Source of the DNA: Cladorhizidae sp. MBARI D1340-BT2
Lineage: Eukaryota; Porifera; Demospongiae; Poecilosclerida; Cladorhizidae
Reading direction: 5' to 3'
Length of the DNA: 64,000 nt
NCBI GenBank assembly: GCA_028752905.1
Contig: JAQNBH010000002.1
Span: forward strand, 37,045,975-37,109,974
Positions 1 through 12,600 of the stretch are shown here, in pieces (positions within the stretch are counted from its first letter, which is position 1; each line of letters begins with the position of its first letter). The translations under genes and the position numbers were made by a program. The notes below the pieces were generated by a model. That model searched no databases, was not told the DNA's origin, and saw only the letters and a list, made by a program, of their open reading frames with translations.

Positions 1-439
1 CAGCAAGGCACAAGCTGAGGCATGCCAACCTCCACTAGTGTGTTGTGACCATTTTCACATGCTTGACACGGGAACTGTTGCAGGTGTAAATATGTGTGAA
101 TCCACTTTGCTGACCTCCATTTTGGCAGCATGGACACAATTATCAAGATCCTCACCAGTTCCAAGCAGCTGTTGGGACCTAGTCATGTTGTGTGTGTGTG
201 TGTGCTCAGTGGGAACCTTTTTAAGTGGCATCATCACCATGGCGACATGCCATAGAGAAGTCTATTCATTGCTATTCGTACCTCCCACACACTGTGGGCT
301 GAGGATTGATGAGAGCTCCCCAGGGGAACCGACATCCAATAATCTTGCAATGAGCTGTTAGCACTGACTGGCTACATTCAACAAGCTTGCCATGTGTGAT
401 AGTGATGATCCCTTACCTAGTGTGTAGCATTTGGTAGTG
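1..439. other. Non-coding sequence, probably kinesin intron
   Basis: No coding exon is recognisable here. There is a short TG microsatellite near 188-204. The short open frames show no family resemblance. Because the first visible kinesin exon (2,679) begins in mid-motor with a phase-2 acceptor, this stretch is most likely intron. A phrase near 410-427 (ccttacctagtgtgtag) recurs in related form at 7,490, 7,610 and in the 34.6-kb array. Confidence 0.5.
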
Positions 440-2596
440 AAGTGTGTGTCTAGAGTGAGCCTGTCTCCATGGTGAGGGTGGTGTGTGTCTAGAGTGAGCC
501 TGTCTCCATGGTGAGGGTGGTGTGTGTCTAGAGTGAGCATGTCTCCATGGTGAGGGTGGTGTGTGTCTAGAGTGAGTCTGTCTCCATGGTGAGGGTGGTG
601 TGTGTCTAGAGTGAGCCTGTCTCCATGGTGAGGGTGGTGTGTGTCTAGAGTGAGTCTGTCTCCATGGTGAGGGTGGTGTGTGTCTAGAGTGAGCATGTCT
701 CCATGGTGAGGGTGGTGTGTGTCTAGAGTGAGTGTCTCCATGGTGAGGGTGGTGTGTGTCTAGAGTGAGCATGTCTCCATGGTGAGGGTGGTGTGTGTCT
801 AGAGTGAGCCTGTCTCCATGGTGAGGGTGGTGTGTGTCTAGAGTGAGCATGTCTCCATGGTGAGGGTGGTGTGTGTCTAGAGTGAGCCTGTCTTCATGGT
901 GAGGGTGGTGTGTGTCTTGAGTGAGCATGTCTCCATGGTGAGGGTGGTGTGTGTCTAGAGTGAGCCTGTCTCCATGGTGAGGGTAGTGTATGTCTAGAGT
1001 GAGCATGTCTCCATGGTGAGGGTGGTGTGTGTCTAGAGTGAGTCTGTCTCCATGGTGAGGGTGGTGTGTGTCTAGAGTGAGCATGTCTCCATGGTGAGGG
1101 TGGTGTGTGTCTAGAGTGAGCATGTCTCCATGGTGAGGGTGGTGTGTGTCTAGAGTGAGCCTGTCTCCATGGTGAGGGTGGTGTGTGTCTAGAGTGAACA
1201 TGTCTCCATGGTGAGGGTGGTGTGTGTCTAGAGTGAGCCTATCTCCATGGTGAGGGTGGTGTGTGTCTAGAGTGAGCCTGTCTCCATGGTGAGGGTGGTG
1301 TGTGTCTAGAGTGAGCGTGTCTCCATGGTGAGGGTGGTGTGTGTCTAGAGTGAGCCTGTCTCCATGGTGAGGGTGGTGTGTGTCTAGAGTGAGCCTGTCT
1401 CCATGGTGAGGGTGGTGTGTGTCTAGAGTGAGCCTGTCTCCATGGTGAGGGTGGTGTGTGTCTAGAGTGAGCATGTCTCCATGGTGAGGGTGGTGTGTGT
1501 CTAGAGTGAGCATGTCTCCATGGTGAGGGTGGTGTGTGTCTAGAGTGAGCCTGTCTCCATGGTGAGGGTGGTGTGTGTCTAGAGTGAGCCTGTCTCCATG
1601 GTGAGGGTGGTGTGTGTCTAGAGTGAGCGTGTCTCCATGGTGAGGGTGGTGTGTGTCTAGAGTGAGCGTGTCTCCATGGTGAGGGTGGTGTATGTCTAGA
1701 GTGAGCCTGTCTCCATGGTGAGGGTGGTGTGTGTCTAGAGTGAGCCTGTCTCCATGGTGAGGGTGGTGTGTGTCTAGAGTGAGCCTGTCTCCATGGTGAG
1801 GGTGGTGTGTGTCTAGAGTGAGCCTGTCTCCATGGTGAGGGTGGTGTGTGTCTAGAGTGAGCGTGTCTCCATGGTGAGGGTGGTGTGTGTCTAGAGTGAG
1901 CCTGTCTCCATGGTGAGGGTGGTGTGTGTCTAGAGTGAGCCTGTCTCCATGGTGAGGGTGGTGTGTGTCTAGAGTGAGCCTGTCTCCATGGTGAGGGTGG
2001 TGTGTGTCTAGAGTGAGCATGTCTCCATGGTGAGGGTGGTGTGTGTCTAGAGTGAGCATGTCTCCATGGTGAGGGTGGTGTGTGTCTAGAGTGAGCCTGT
2101 CTCCATGGTGAGGGTGGTGTGTGTCTAGAGTGAGCGTGTCTCCATGGTGAGGGTGGTGTGTGTCTAGAGTGAGCCTGTCTCCATGGTGAGGGTGGTGTGT
2201 GTCTAGAGTGAGCCTGTCTCCATGGTGAGGGTGGTGTGTGTCTAGAGTGAGCCTGTCTCCATGGTGAGGGTGGTGTGTGTCTAGAGTGAGCCTGTCTCCA
2301 TGGTGAGGGTGGTGTGTGTCTAGAGTGAGCCTGTCTCCATGGTGAGGGTGGTGTGTGTCTAGAGTGAGCCTGTCTCCATGGTGAGGGTGGTGTGTGTCTA
2401 GAGTGAGCGTGTCTCCATGGTGAGGGTGGTGTGTGTCTAGAGTGAGCCTGTCTCCATGGTGAGGGTGGTGTGTGTCTAGAGTGAGCGTGTCTCCATGGTG
2501 AGGGTGGTGTGTGTCTAGAGTGAGCCTGTCTCCATGGTGAGGGTGGTGTGTGTCTAGAGTGAGCGTGTCTCCATGGTGAGGGTGGTGTGGGTCTAG
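440..2596. repeat. 39-bp minisatellite, about 55 copies
   Basis: The unit reads GTCTAGAGTGAGC, then CTGTCTCCATGG, then TGAGGGTGGTGTGT. It is repeated head to tail with very low divergence. The main variation is one or two bases after GAGTGAG (C, A, G or T types), so units can be typed. One unit near 725 lacks two bases. As 39 is divisible by three and the minus frame has no stop, a 740-codon open frame (13-residue His/Asp-rich period) results, but it is simply the satellite. It lies in the intron before the first visible kinesin exon. Confidence 0.97.
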
Positions 2597-2678
2597 TCTG
2601 TTGTAGTCTTTGCTGACAGTGATGTCAGTTAGCATGCTAAGGTGCTTTCTAATTAGAATGTTTCTCTACATATTTCAG

Positions 2679-2873
2679 GTGTGAGCAGATTTTTTGGCGG
2701 CCGCAGACTCCGCCCACTTCTGACAAAGAAGCACAAGGATCTTCGCTTTGCATTTGATCACGTGTTTGATGAGACGAGTTTGCAGGTGGAAGTTTTCAAA
2801 CACACCACCCAAGCCATCATCGACGGAGTTCTCAATGGCATTAACAGCTCAGTATTTGCCTATGGGGCCACAG
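2679..2873 (+). CDS. Kinesin-8 exon: motor beta-strand to P-loop start
   Basis: The acceptor is TATTTCAG at 2671-2678. The first two bases complete a split codon. It encodes [20 protein letters not shown], then [12 protein letters not shown], and ends [12 protein letters not shown] plus one base, with donor GTGAGT at 2874. It matches the kinesin-8 segment just before the ATP-binding loop. The Gly codon of the P-loop is split across the following intron of about 6.7 kb. Confidence 0.93.
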
Positions 2874-5800
2874 GTGAGTGGTGCGTGTGTGTGTGGGGGG
2901 GGGGGGGGGGAGAGTTCTCAATGGCATTAACAGCTCAGTATTTTCCTATGGGGCTACAGGTAAGTGGGAGTGGGCGAGGAGGGGGGGGGAGGTAGAAAGA
3001 GTGGTTTTGTGAGGAGTGTGTGTGGGGAGGCAGGGTACACGGGCCACGAGTTCTAGGAACATGCATTTCCTAAGTATCCATGACAACACTGCCTGAAGTG
3101 AACCATTCCAGCAGTTCCGGTGTGTATGTGTCTGTTTGTAGTAGTAGTAGTAAAGTGGTGCTAGCTGCAGTGCCTGGTAGTGGTGCTAGCTGCAGTGCCT
3201 GGTAGTGGCATAGGCGTAGGACAAGGTCAGGCGGACCGGCGACCGCCGGACCAATATTTGGCTTAAAATTTTTATTTTTTTTAAATAAAAAAAAATTAAA
3301 ATTTTTTTTTTTTAAATAAAAAATAAAAAAACAACCTTAAAGCTTAATTTTTTTTGTGTGACGCATGCGCTAAAGTTGAACACGTCGATGGCTGAAAGAA
3401 TTGCAGCTGCTCAACCAACCCCCCCACACCAGCCTCGAAACTATGATATCTATATCCTTCGAGATCTTTCGGGGGGAAAGGAGAGACGAGGTGTTTTAAG
3501 GCTGCTTGGTTTGAGCAATGGCCTTGGCTCCACTACCAGGAGGTTAGTGATTCAGTACTTTGCTGCTATTGCTCGCAGGCAGGTAAAAGTAACTTACTAC
3601 CGAAAGGTCTCAGCAGCAAACGAGAAGAATCCTTTGTAAGTAAAGGCTTTGTAAACTGGAAGGATGCCTGCTCCAGCTTCAGGTGAGTCATTCAGATGTT
3701 TGTATCAACATAGTTAGTTAAAGCTATTCTAACTTTTAAAGGCGACATCAGACAGCGAAGTTCCATATTGATGCTACCCAGGCAATTTGCACTCGACAAG
3801 CAGATGTTGGGGTGATGGTCAGTCGTGCCCACAGTGAGCAGAAAGAATTAAATGGAAGAATGCTCATTAGCATTTTACAGAATGTGCAGTTCCTTGGAAG
3901 ACAGGGACTCGCTTTCAGGGGGCACGAGGACAATGAAAGCAATTTCATACAGTTGATGAAGCTGAGAAGCCATGATCAGCAGGTAAGAATAAGTCCAAGT
4001 GAAGTGATTAATTTGACAAGTATTGTTATGAGGTGCTTTGGAATAATAAATGAATTGGTTATAATTATGCAGGGTGTTACTGAGTGGCTTAGCAAGAAGG
4101 CTGATAAGTACACTAGTCCGGAAATTCAAAATGAAGTCATACAATTGATGTCACACACTATTCTCCGAGAATTGATCAAGGAAGTGCAACAGGTTGATTA
4201 TTTTACAATCATGCTTGATGAATGTGTTGATTCATCAGATCACGAACAGCTAGCTGTGTGCATCATACTGATCTAGTTGTCCACGAAGACTTCATTGGAC
4301 TTTATCACTGCCCTGACATTAAAGCTACTACTATTGTGTCTATTGTGAAAGACATAATGCTACGGTTTAATCTTAACTTGTCTCGATGCCGGGGACAGTG
4401 TTATGACGGGGGAAGTAACATGGCAGGTAGTAGAAATGGAGTCAAGTCCCAAATATTACAGCAAGAGCCACATGCACTTTTTACCCATTGTTATGGACAT
4501 GCACTAAATCTTGCTGTTGCAGACTCAGTCAAACAGGTCCAACTACTGCAATTGAATATGGACACAACTTATGAAATTAGCAAATTATTTCAATATTCAC
4601 CCAAAAGGCAATCATTATTTGCAAACATAGACAGACGCTCACTCACACGGTGGAAGAAACTCTTCTCCTGCAGGAACGAAACATCGTTATTACCACAAAC
4701 TAGCATGTTCACATCACCATGTCAACATCGCCATGTCAACATCAACATGTCAACATCATCAAAGCCGATATGTTGCCCAGCACTGTTGGATTTCGTACAC
4801 TATGCCCTACCCGTTGGACAGTATGAAATGAAACCTTTCGGAGTATATTGGAGAACTATGGTGTTATTTTGGATGTGTGGGATGCAATACTAAGTGATCG
4901 TCCAGATTCTGAGACAAGGGCTCGAGTTAATGGTATAGCAAGTCAAATGAGAATGTTTGATTACTTCTTTGGGGCATCTCTTCTCCACATCATTCTGCGG
5001 CACACCGACAACTTAAGCAAGACCTTGCAGCACACCAGCATGAGTGCATCACAAGGACAGAGTACTGCCCGGATGACTGTTAGTACCCTGCAGGTAAATA
5101 CATATTCATTTCCATAATATAGTGACATATGTATATATTATTATTATTGTTATGGTTTTAGTCAATGAGATGTGAAGAACAGTTCAAGCAATGGTGGGAA
5201 CGTGTAACTATGGAAGGTGATAGGAATGGTGTTGAGGAACCCAAGTTGCCAAGGAAAAAAAGAGCACCAATACGGTTTGATGACAGCAATAACACTGGCA
5301 CTTCACCAGTTACACCAGAAGAACACTACCGTGTTATTTATTTTGAAGCCCTGGATACTGTAACAAGTTGTATCAATGAAAGGTTTGAGCAGGAGGGTTA
5401 TCGAATGTACAGCAAACTCGAGCGACTTTTGTTGAAAGGTGATGAAGGAAGTGAGAGCGATGAGGTATTCACTTTATACCATGACGACTTTGACAGAGAT
5501 ATGCTTCAGGTACAGCTTTCCACATTTGCATGTAATTACAAGATTGCAGAAGAAATGGGAATTCATAATGTCCTAGACATTATGAAGAGCATGTCAGCTG
5601 CTGAAAGAAGCCTCTTTTCAGAGGTGATTAAAGTAGCTTGTAGTACCAGCAACAAATTCGATCAGCGAAAGATCTTTTTCAGGAATGCGTCGGGTAAAGA
5701 CATATTTTAGGTCGACAATGATGCAGAAACATCTCAATGCACTGATGATTCTGCACGTACACAAAGAAAAAACGGACACTTTAGACTTAAAGTATATTGC

Positions 5801-6634
5801 CAATGAATTTTGTGCAAAAAGCGACTATAGACAAAATAAATTTCCTAAGTTTTAGAATTTATTGTATGTTTAATATATTCATAATAAGCCATGACAATGA
5901 TATCCATGCATGTGTAATACCAATCCACCATATCAGTTCGCCTGACCAACACTTGAGAGACTGCTACACCCTTGAGTGGTGCTAGCTGCAGTGCCTGGTA
6001 GTAGTGCCAGCTGCAGTGCCTGGTAGTGGTGCAGTGCCTGGTAGTGGTGCCAGCTGCAAGTAACTTTTAATGGTTAGCGAAGATGCGTTCGTATGTGTGG
6101 AACTATCCACTGTCAGCCCTCGAGAGTTCTAGGAGAGCAGGGAGGGCCAGATCCAATGCCACCCTGCCTGGAGAGCAGCAACTCCAATCTTCTATGTCTA
6201 ATGATGGCCGCCGGCTTTCGGTCCTGGCCCATATATACTGTATACTGTTTGTAAGCATGTGCTTCACTATTGTTGGTTCTGGCCTCGGCCAGGCTATGTC
6301 CCCTTCTGCTCCTTCCTTTGCTGGCCACCAGACAAATTTGTAGATTGTCTGGTCCATGACCTACACTCTGCAGACTCTGCTCAGCAACAGTACAATCATC
6401 CCCTCCCCCCCTTCTAGCTTGGCCAGTGTGTGCACTTGACGATCCTTACCCACAGGCAATAGATGAAGTCGGCACACACATATCTCCTGCTCGAGTTGAC
6501 AGTATCTCACCCACTGCCTAGCAACCAGTATGTGCATAGTACATATGAATAGTGAGGTGTTGTGCTCTATTTAGAATCCATACACCTTGTGGTGCTGAGG
6601 AGGAGGTTGCCATGGTTAACTGGAACCCAAGTCT

Positions 6635-6673
<39 letters not shown>

Positions 6674-9600
6674 GTGGTCGGCCAAGTTAGCTGTTGTTGG
6701 TCAGTAGCTGTGTGAGAGTAATTAGATAATGGTCGCGCTGTGCCGCCCCCAGGCCTGGCAGAGCGTGTGCGAGTGCAGCCCAATAGCGGCAGTGCTCCTC
6801 TCAGACACACACGCCCCCTCCAGGCAACCCTCCCACATCACTCCAATTTTAGTGTGTTGTTTCCAGGTGCCCTAGGTATCTGCCAGAGACACACACCACC
6901 TGGGACTCAGACATCTCTCTCTCTTGAAGCTGTAGTTTACATGACTCACACTCCTAGCATGTTGTGTGTGGTATCTGCCGGCACTGGCTAGTTCATCGGC
7001 ACATTTCCCTCTCCTGATCGGTGAGCTTGGACGCGACGAGTTGGCTGGCTATGTTTATGCTATTTAGCAGACCCCCCACCCTGAATGGTGGGAGGGTCAC
7101 TACGGATCCTGCAGGCTGGTCTGCAGGACCTGGTGGAGGGTCACTCTGAGGCCTTCGCTCCTGCCAACAGGGATCGCTCCTGGATGGATCTCTTGCTCTG
7201 AGTTTTGTTGCAGACGTGAGCAGCTCTTGTTAGCTCACCTTGAGCAGAGAGCTGATTTTTATCCACTGCAGCTTATTGTATCAGCACATTCTCAACTGTT
7301 TTTGAAGTTCATCCTTGAAAAATAAATTATGGCTAGAAATATACTCTTGCAACAAACCACAACTAAGTCTGCGTCCAATCAGTTCCTGTGGCACGGAGGG
7401 CAGTCATCATATAGCACTTGAGTTCTACTCAGCAATGTGTTTGTTCTCTTGATCACCCTTTACTTTGTGTGCCAGGTTGTAATGGTGACCCTCTACCTAG
7501 TGTGATGTAACATCATGCCTGTGGTGATCCTTTACACATTGCACGATGAAGCTAAGTGCATGCCTTTGAAAACCCTTGACCCAATATGTGACTGAAGTGT
7601 ATCCAGGGTGATCCTTTACCTAATGTGCTTCAATCATTATATGAGGCTGGAGTTATATTATGTGAGTGAAGGGTTATTAGAGTAATATGCATGGGAGTGA
7701 AGTGGTTATTAGAGTTACAGTAGGCGCCATAAAAAACTTGGCGTTGCGTTTAAATCGAGCGTTGGTTCAGCGTCTAAACGCATGCGATTTCCTACCGGCT
7801 AAAAAGAACGCACGAAACGTTCAGACGCTAAAGATTTTAAATGCACTACCGTTTAACGTTTAGACGCACGGAACGTTTATTGTTTTTTAGCCGGAATAGA
7901 TCGTAGGGAGTTGCACTTCAGGAGTTGCACGTGGCAGTCACCGTGATTTTTAGCGAATGGTGTAACAAGAAACAGATTGAAGGCACCGACTGTGTCAGGA
8001 CTTAGTCTGGCTCTTTGATAGTGGGAGACCTACAAAGATAACGGCAGCCATCTGAGAGGTAGTGGAACAGAAGATTCAAATTAATGACTGCCTTCCAGCT
8101 GCACGAGCACCTCAAGAACAATGGCTACCCACTGACCATTCTTCGTGTAGAGCCTCACTCGGAGGGTAGCTCCTACTGTCAGTTGGCAAGAGAATTAACT
8201 AGGTTCGTGTTAGTCTTGTTTGCTTGGGATTCTTAAGGCTGTATGCTGACTTAATTTAGCTGATAAGGAGACTGGCTTAAAGCTCCATGGGGTTCCTACA
8301 TGCTTGCTATGGGTGGGGGGCTCTCCTGACCTAGCTTTTGTTTGTAGTTTATGCTGAAGCTTGAATGCCCACCCTGTTGGTGTAGTGGCTGTTATTACCA
8401 TTCCCTTGCACTGAAATAAACATTATTTTACAGATTTGTTGCCTTGATGTGAATAAAATTATAATCCCCAATTGCATCATTTAGGTTGGTGTGGCCAAGA
8501 CAATTCATGGGTATCAAGGGTTTGAGAAGGTTATGTGGACAGACGCATGCAGTCCCAGTTTGAAACCCACTGAAGCTCATCATAAGAAGATTGGCCAACC
8601 TGAAAAGAACAATATCCTGTGTTTTTTTTGTCATTGCATTTTAATGTTAGCAAATTCTATATAAAAATTATAGAAATGGGAGTTGTAGGGAGTTCTAAAT
8701 TAAAATATATATATATATACATTTTTAATTTACATAATGTTTGTTACAGAAGAGAAGTTACAGAAATCGACAAAAAAAACCCCGTCGATTAAAGACAAAC
8801 ACAAATATTACATGAACAGTAAATCATTTCTTGGTTTGTAGTCCCATCCTGTTTGATGCCAGTTGAATTGCCTCCAGACATATTCTGGGATGTGTAAGTC
8901 CCTACCTTCACTCTGTGCAGGCATCCCCCAGCAAGGTGCCCCAGAGCTTTGCCTTGTGGGACAGAGACTGAGTCCAACTCCACGGGCTAAAATAAACCAA
9001 TAACACAACATGATTCAATTCTTAATGACAATATGTAGCTTCATTAGTACATGTACAAAAAAAAAAGTAGCATAAAACGCAGCGAGCGTTCAACGCAGCA
9101 AGCGTCCAAACGCTCTGTACTGTACGTTTCGTTAACGTTTCTTTGGCCAACGGTCATGCGTTGCACGTACGTTGGGTTTAAACGCAACGCCAAGTTTTTT
9201 ATGGCGCCTACTGTATATGCATGGGAGTGAAGGGGTTATTAGAGTTATATGCATGGGAATGAAGGGTTATTATAGAATATATGAGGGAATGAAGGGTTAT
9301 TGCCGTAGCCAACACTCCCCCTCAAGTGACGTGTGTTTAGTCTGGCTGAGGCCTGATCCCATTAACACCACTTCACACTGTCCCATTAATGGCATAGCGG
9401 GAGAGCTATTGTTTCCTTAGCATTGGTGAAATCTTATTTAACTGCACTCATTATAATGTCTAAGTTTTGTTCCATCCTAAAGAAAGGTCTGACCTTTTAT
9501 CTGACCTGACAGCTTCTATTGATCAGTGACATGTGCTAGCTACCTAATTAACAGTCAGTGAAATATTGCAAATAAAAATCTATTTTGATCTAATTAGGAG

Positions 9601-12600
9601 CTGGTAAGACTCACACCATGCTGGGCTCCACGGAGGCCCCTGGAGTGATCTTCCTCACTATGATGGAGCTGTATCGGAGGATGGACGCACTCAGAGACAG
9701 CAAGACATACTCTGTCTCCATATCTTACTGCGAGGTACGCCATTGTTGTGTGTGAGAGATGGTCTGGCAGGGTTGTATACAGAAATTTTGCCAAGGGGGG
9801 GCGAACTTGAGATATGGAAAAATAAGGGGGGGGCGGAGAGCCTGGATGGTGCGGAAAGGGGACGTGCACCCTGGGCTTCCGCGTGGAGTACGAAAGTGTT
9901 TTACCCACAGGTATTTTTGCAGTACTAACTGTATATATAGCTGCTACTTATGATGGCATGCACTTTTTCTAAAATCTTTAGTACAACATTCCATCTTAAA
10001 TATTTGCTGAAGTTGCATGCTACGGCAATCAGCATATATAGATTAGATATAGTCACTTGTCACTCGTATAATGGAGGTGGGCTTTTGTGAAATCGAATTA
10101 TGTTGCATTCCATGCATTTTCTTACAAAATCATGGACAACAGGTTTCATACACAATTTTTCTCTAGTTCTCTAGGGGGGGGGGGGGGGGGGGGGTGGAAA
10201 TGGTTGGTCACTTGGTGCCCTAATTTTTGTTAATATTTTCTTAACATGTTCATAAGTCGTAAAAGGGGGGTCTGGGGGGAAGATCCCCCCATATTTTTTT
10301 TTGCTTTTACAATGTCTGAGGATAGCTATTTTGACTGACTACCAATGGCATTATGCTATACCGAACTATGGCTAGACTGTATATATTTCTCATGATATTG
10401 TAGCTGCTTGGAAAAAGGAGAGCATGTGTCATGACACGATGACATCACACACCACCACGTGCTCTCCTTTGTAGGTTTGTCACTTCTTTTGTTTCTCCTT
10501 CTTTCCCACTCCCTCTCTCTCAGTATTTTTAACTCAGTCCATTATGTCATGGTCTTCAAGTCTAATCTTAGACATGATGTCATCACACGCCACCACGTGT
10601 TCTCCTTTGTAGGTTTGTCACTTCTTCAGTTCCCTCCTTCTTTCCCACTCTCTCTCAGTATTTTTAACTCAGTCCATTATGTCATGGTCTTAAAGTCATC
10701 ACACACCACCACGTGTTCTCCTTTGTAGGTTTGTCACTTCTTCAGTTCCCTCCTTCTTTCCCACTCTCTCTCAGTATTTTAAACTCAGTCCATTATGTCA
10801 TGGTCTTAAAGTCTCTATAAAAGAAACCTTACTAGCTGATTTCTCTTCATATTAATATGGATATTCGCTCATACTTTGCAAGTACTTCTCAAGCCTCTTC
10901 TCATGCTAATAGCAGCGATAGCGAAGATAGCAGAACAGATAGCTCTGAGCATGTCGAGGCATCTAGTCCTAGCCTTAGTCCTCCACCTTCAAAGAAAAGC
11001 AAGCAAAACAAACACCGCTCTTCTGTATCCACGAAGAGAAAATACTCTAAGAGCTGGGAGAAAGATTTCAGTTGGCTCTATTATGACGAGGATAGCGATG
11101 GTGCCTTTTGCAAGGTTTGCAAGCAATCTGGTCTGCAGCGTACTGGAGGAGTGTGGGTCACACAACCTTGCAGAAATTGGAAGAAAGCTGTTGAAAAAAT
11201 GAAAGCTCATGCGAGAAGTGACTTCCATATCCATGCAACTCAAGCTCTTTTTGCAGCTAAAGGAGCAGCCAAAGGTGGAACAGTTGTACAGCAACTCCAG
11301 AATGTTTTAGCTCGCAAAAGAGCTCAGAACAGAGCTGCAGTGAAGTGCCTGATCCTACTCACTCATTTTCTTACGAAAGAACAAGTTGCACATTCGACAA
11401 AATTTGAGAAGCTGGTTGACGTGGTGGTTCGATGTGGCAGCCAACATTTGAAGCAATTCTTAGAAACTGCACCAAGAAATGCTGTGTACACATCAAGCAA
11501 GATTGGCTGTGGTTGAATTCATCGAATCATTGGGGACATGGGTGGAGGAGTCGATTCTGAAGCGACTTCAAAAGGCACCTATGTACAGCCTCATGGCAGG
11601 TGAGTGCACAGATGTCACCAACGTAGAAGAATTGTCTGTGTTTTGCCGCTGGGAGGAAGATGGTGTACCAGTAGAGTGCTTTCTGGAGCTTATTCCATTG
11701 AAGAAGGCTGATGCAGAGACCATCTATTCTAATCTCATCGATTGTTTAAAGAAGAAAGGTCTACAAGTCGGAAGAATAGTTGGATTGGGATTTGATGGAG
11801 CTGCAACTTTTTCTGGACGAAAGACCGGGGTTCAGGCACGTATCAAGAAACATACTCCTCACGCTCTGTTTATACACTGCCACTGTCACTTACTACTGCA
11901 GTTGGCTTGTGTGCAAGCTGCCAATAAAACTCCTGGAATTGCTCATGTTTACAGAACATTGACTACTCTTTGGAAGCATTTTCGCAATTCCCCCAAGCGA
12001 GCAGAGTGTCTGAAGGAGGTACAGCACGTTCTTGAACTTCCAGAAATGAAAGTGATCAAGCCATCTGACACACGCTGGCTGGCACATGAAAGGTGTGTCA
12101 AAGCTGTCAAAGCAAGTTATTCTGCAATTGTAATCACCATTGGGAACATCTACGAGACGTCCCACGAGCCAGAAGCTCTTGGAATCCATGGTGCCCTCTG
12201 CAAATTGTCTACGATTGCAGCTATATATTTGCTTGATTTCACTCTACCACAAGTAGCCAAGCTCAGCAAAGCACTTCAGGCAGAGCAGCTTGACCTCTCG
12301 TTGATATCATCCTTGTTGATGCTACTGTTAAATCCTTGGATGATGCAGTTTTGCCTTGAGCGAACTGGGTGTTGGAGCTTCTTGAAAACGTTGAAGACTT
12401 GAAGTCATCTACAAAGGTGTCTATTGACGCTGATAAAATACTTTCGTTCCAGAATGTTGTTGGTAAGCCTTTTGTTGGCCAACATAACAAGCCGATTTTC
12501 TTCATCCAACGCTGTTGTATCAGCATTGTCTATATTCGATCCACGGAAAGTTCCAAAACCAGATTCAGTATCTTTTCCCACTTATGGAGACACGTCTGTT

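Larger units (their letters stand above)
7718..9213. mobile_element. 1.5-kb DNA transposon with perfect 37-bp TIRs, TA target
   Basis: The ends are perfect inverted repeats: 7718-7754 begins CAGTAGGCGCCATAAAAAAC and 9177-9213 is its exact reverse complement. TA lies directly outside both ends (7716-7717 and 9214-9215). Deleting the element plus one TA restores the neighbouring repeat phrase gagttatatgcatggg, seen intact near 9240, so the empty site can be read directly. The subterminal 130-150 bp on both sides are rich in AACGTT, CGTTT and AAACGC motifs. The interior has no recognisable transposase, only short open frames. A TA duplication suggests Tc1/mariner-like, ISL2EU-like or another TA-targeting family; probably non-autonomous. 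Confidence 0.9.

Noticed and set aside
440..2596. CRISPR-like pattern in the direct-repeat arrays
   Set aside because: Units are contiguous without unique spacers, and the context is an animal intron.
413..2635. 740-codon minus-strand open frame (His/Asp-rich 13-residue repeats)
   Set aside because: It is the 39-bp minisatellite read in a frame without stops. Other frames are also open for long stretches, and it has no unique sequence with gene character.
8210..9011. Minus-strand open frames inside the 37-bp-TIR element as a transposase
   Set aside because: Each is under 70 codons, with no DDE or zinc motif recognisable, and they do not join convincingly.
9594..9953. Short open frames at the left border of the second hAT
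   Set aside because: They cross the exon-intron-transposon junction and reflect the kinesin exon antisense or the hAT terminal G-rich tract.
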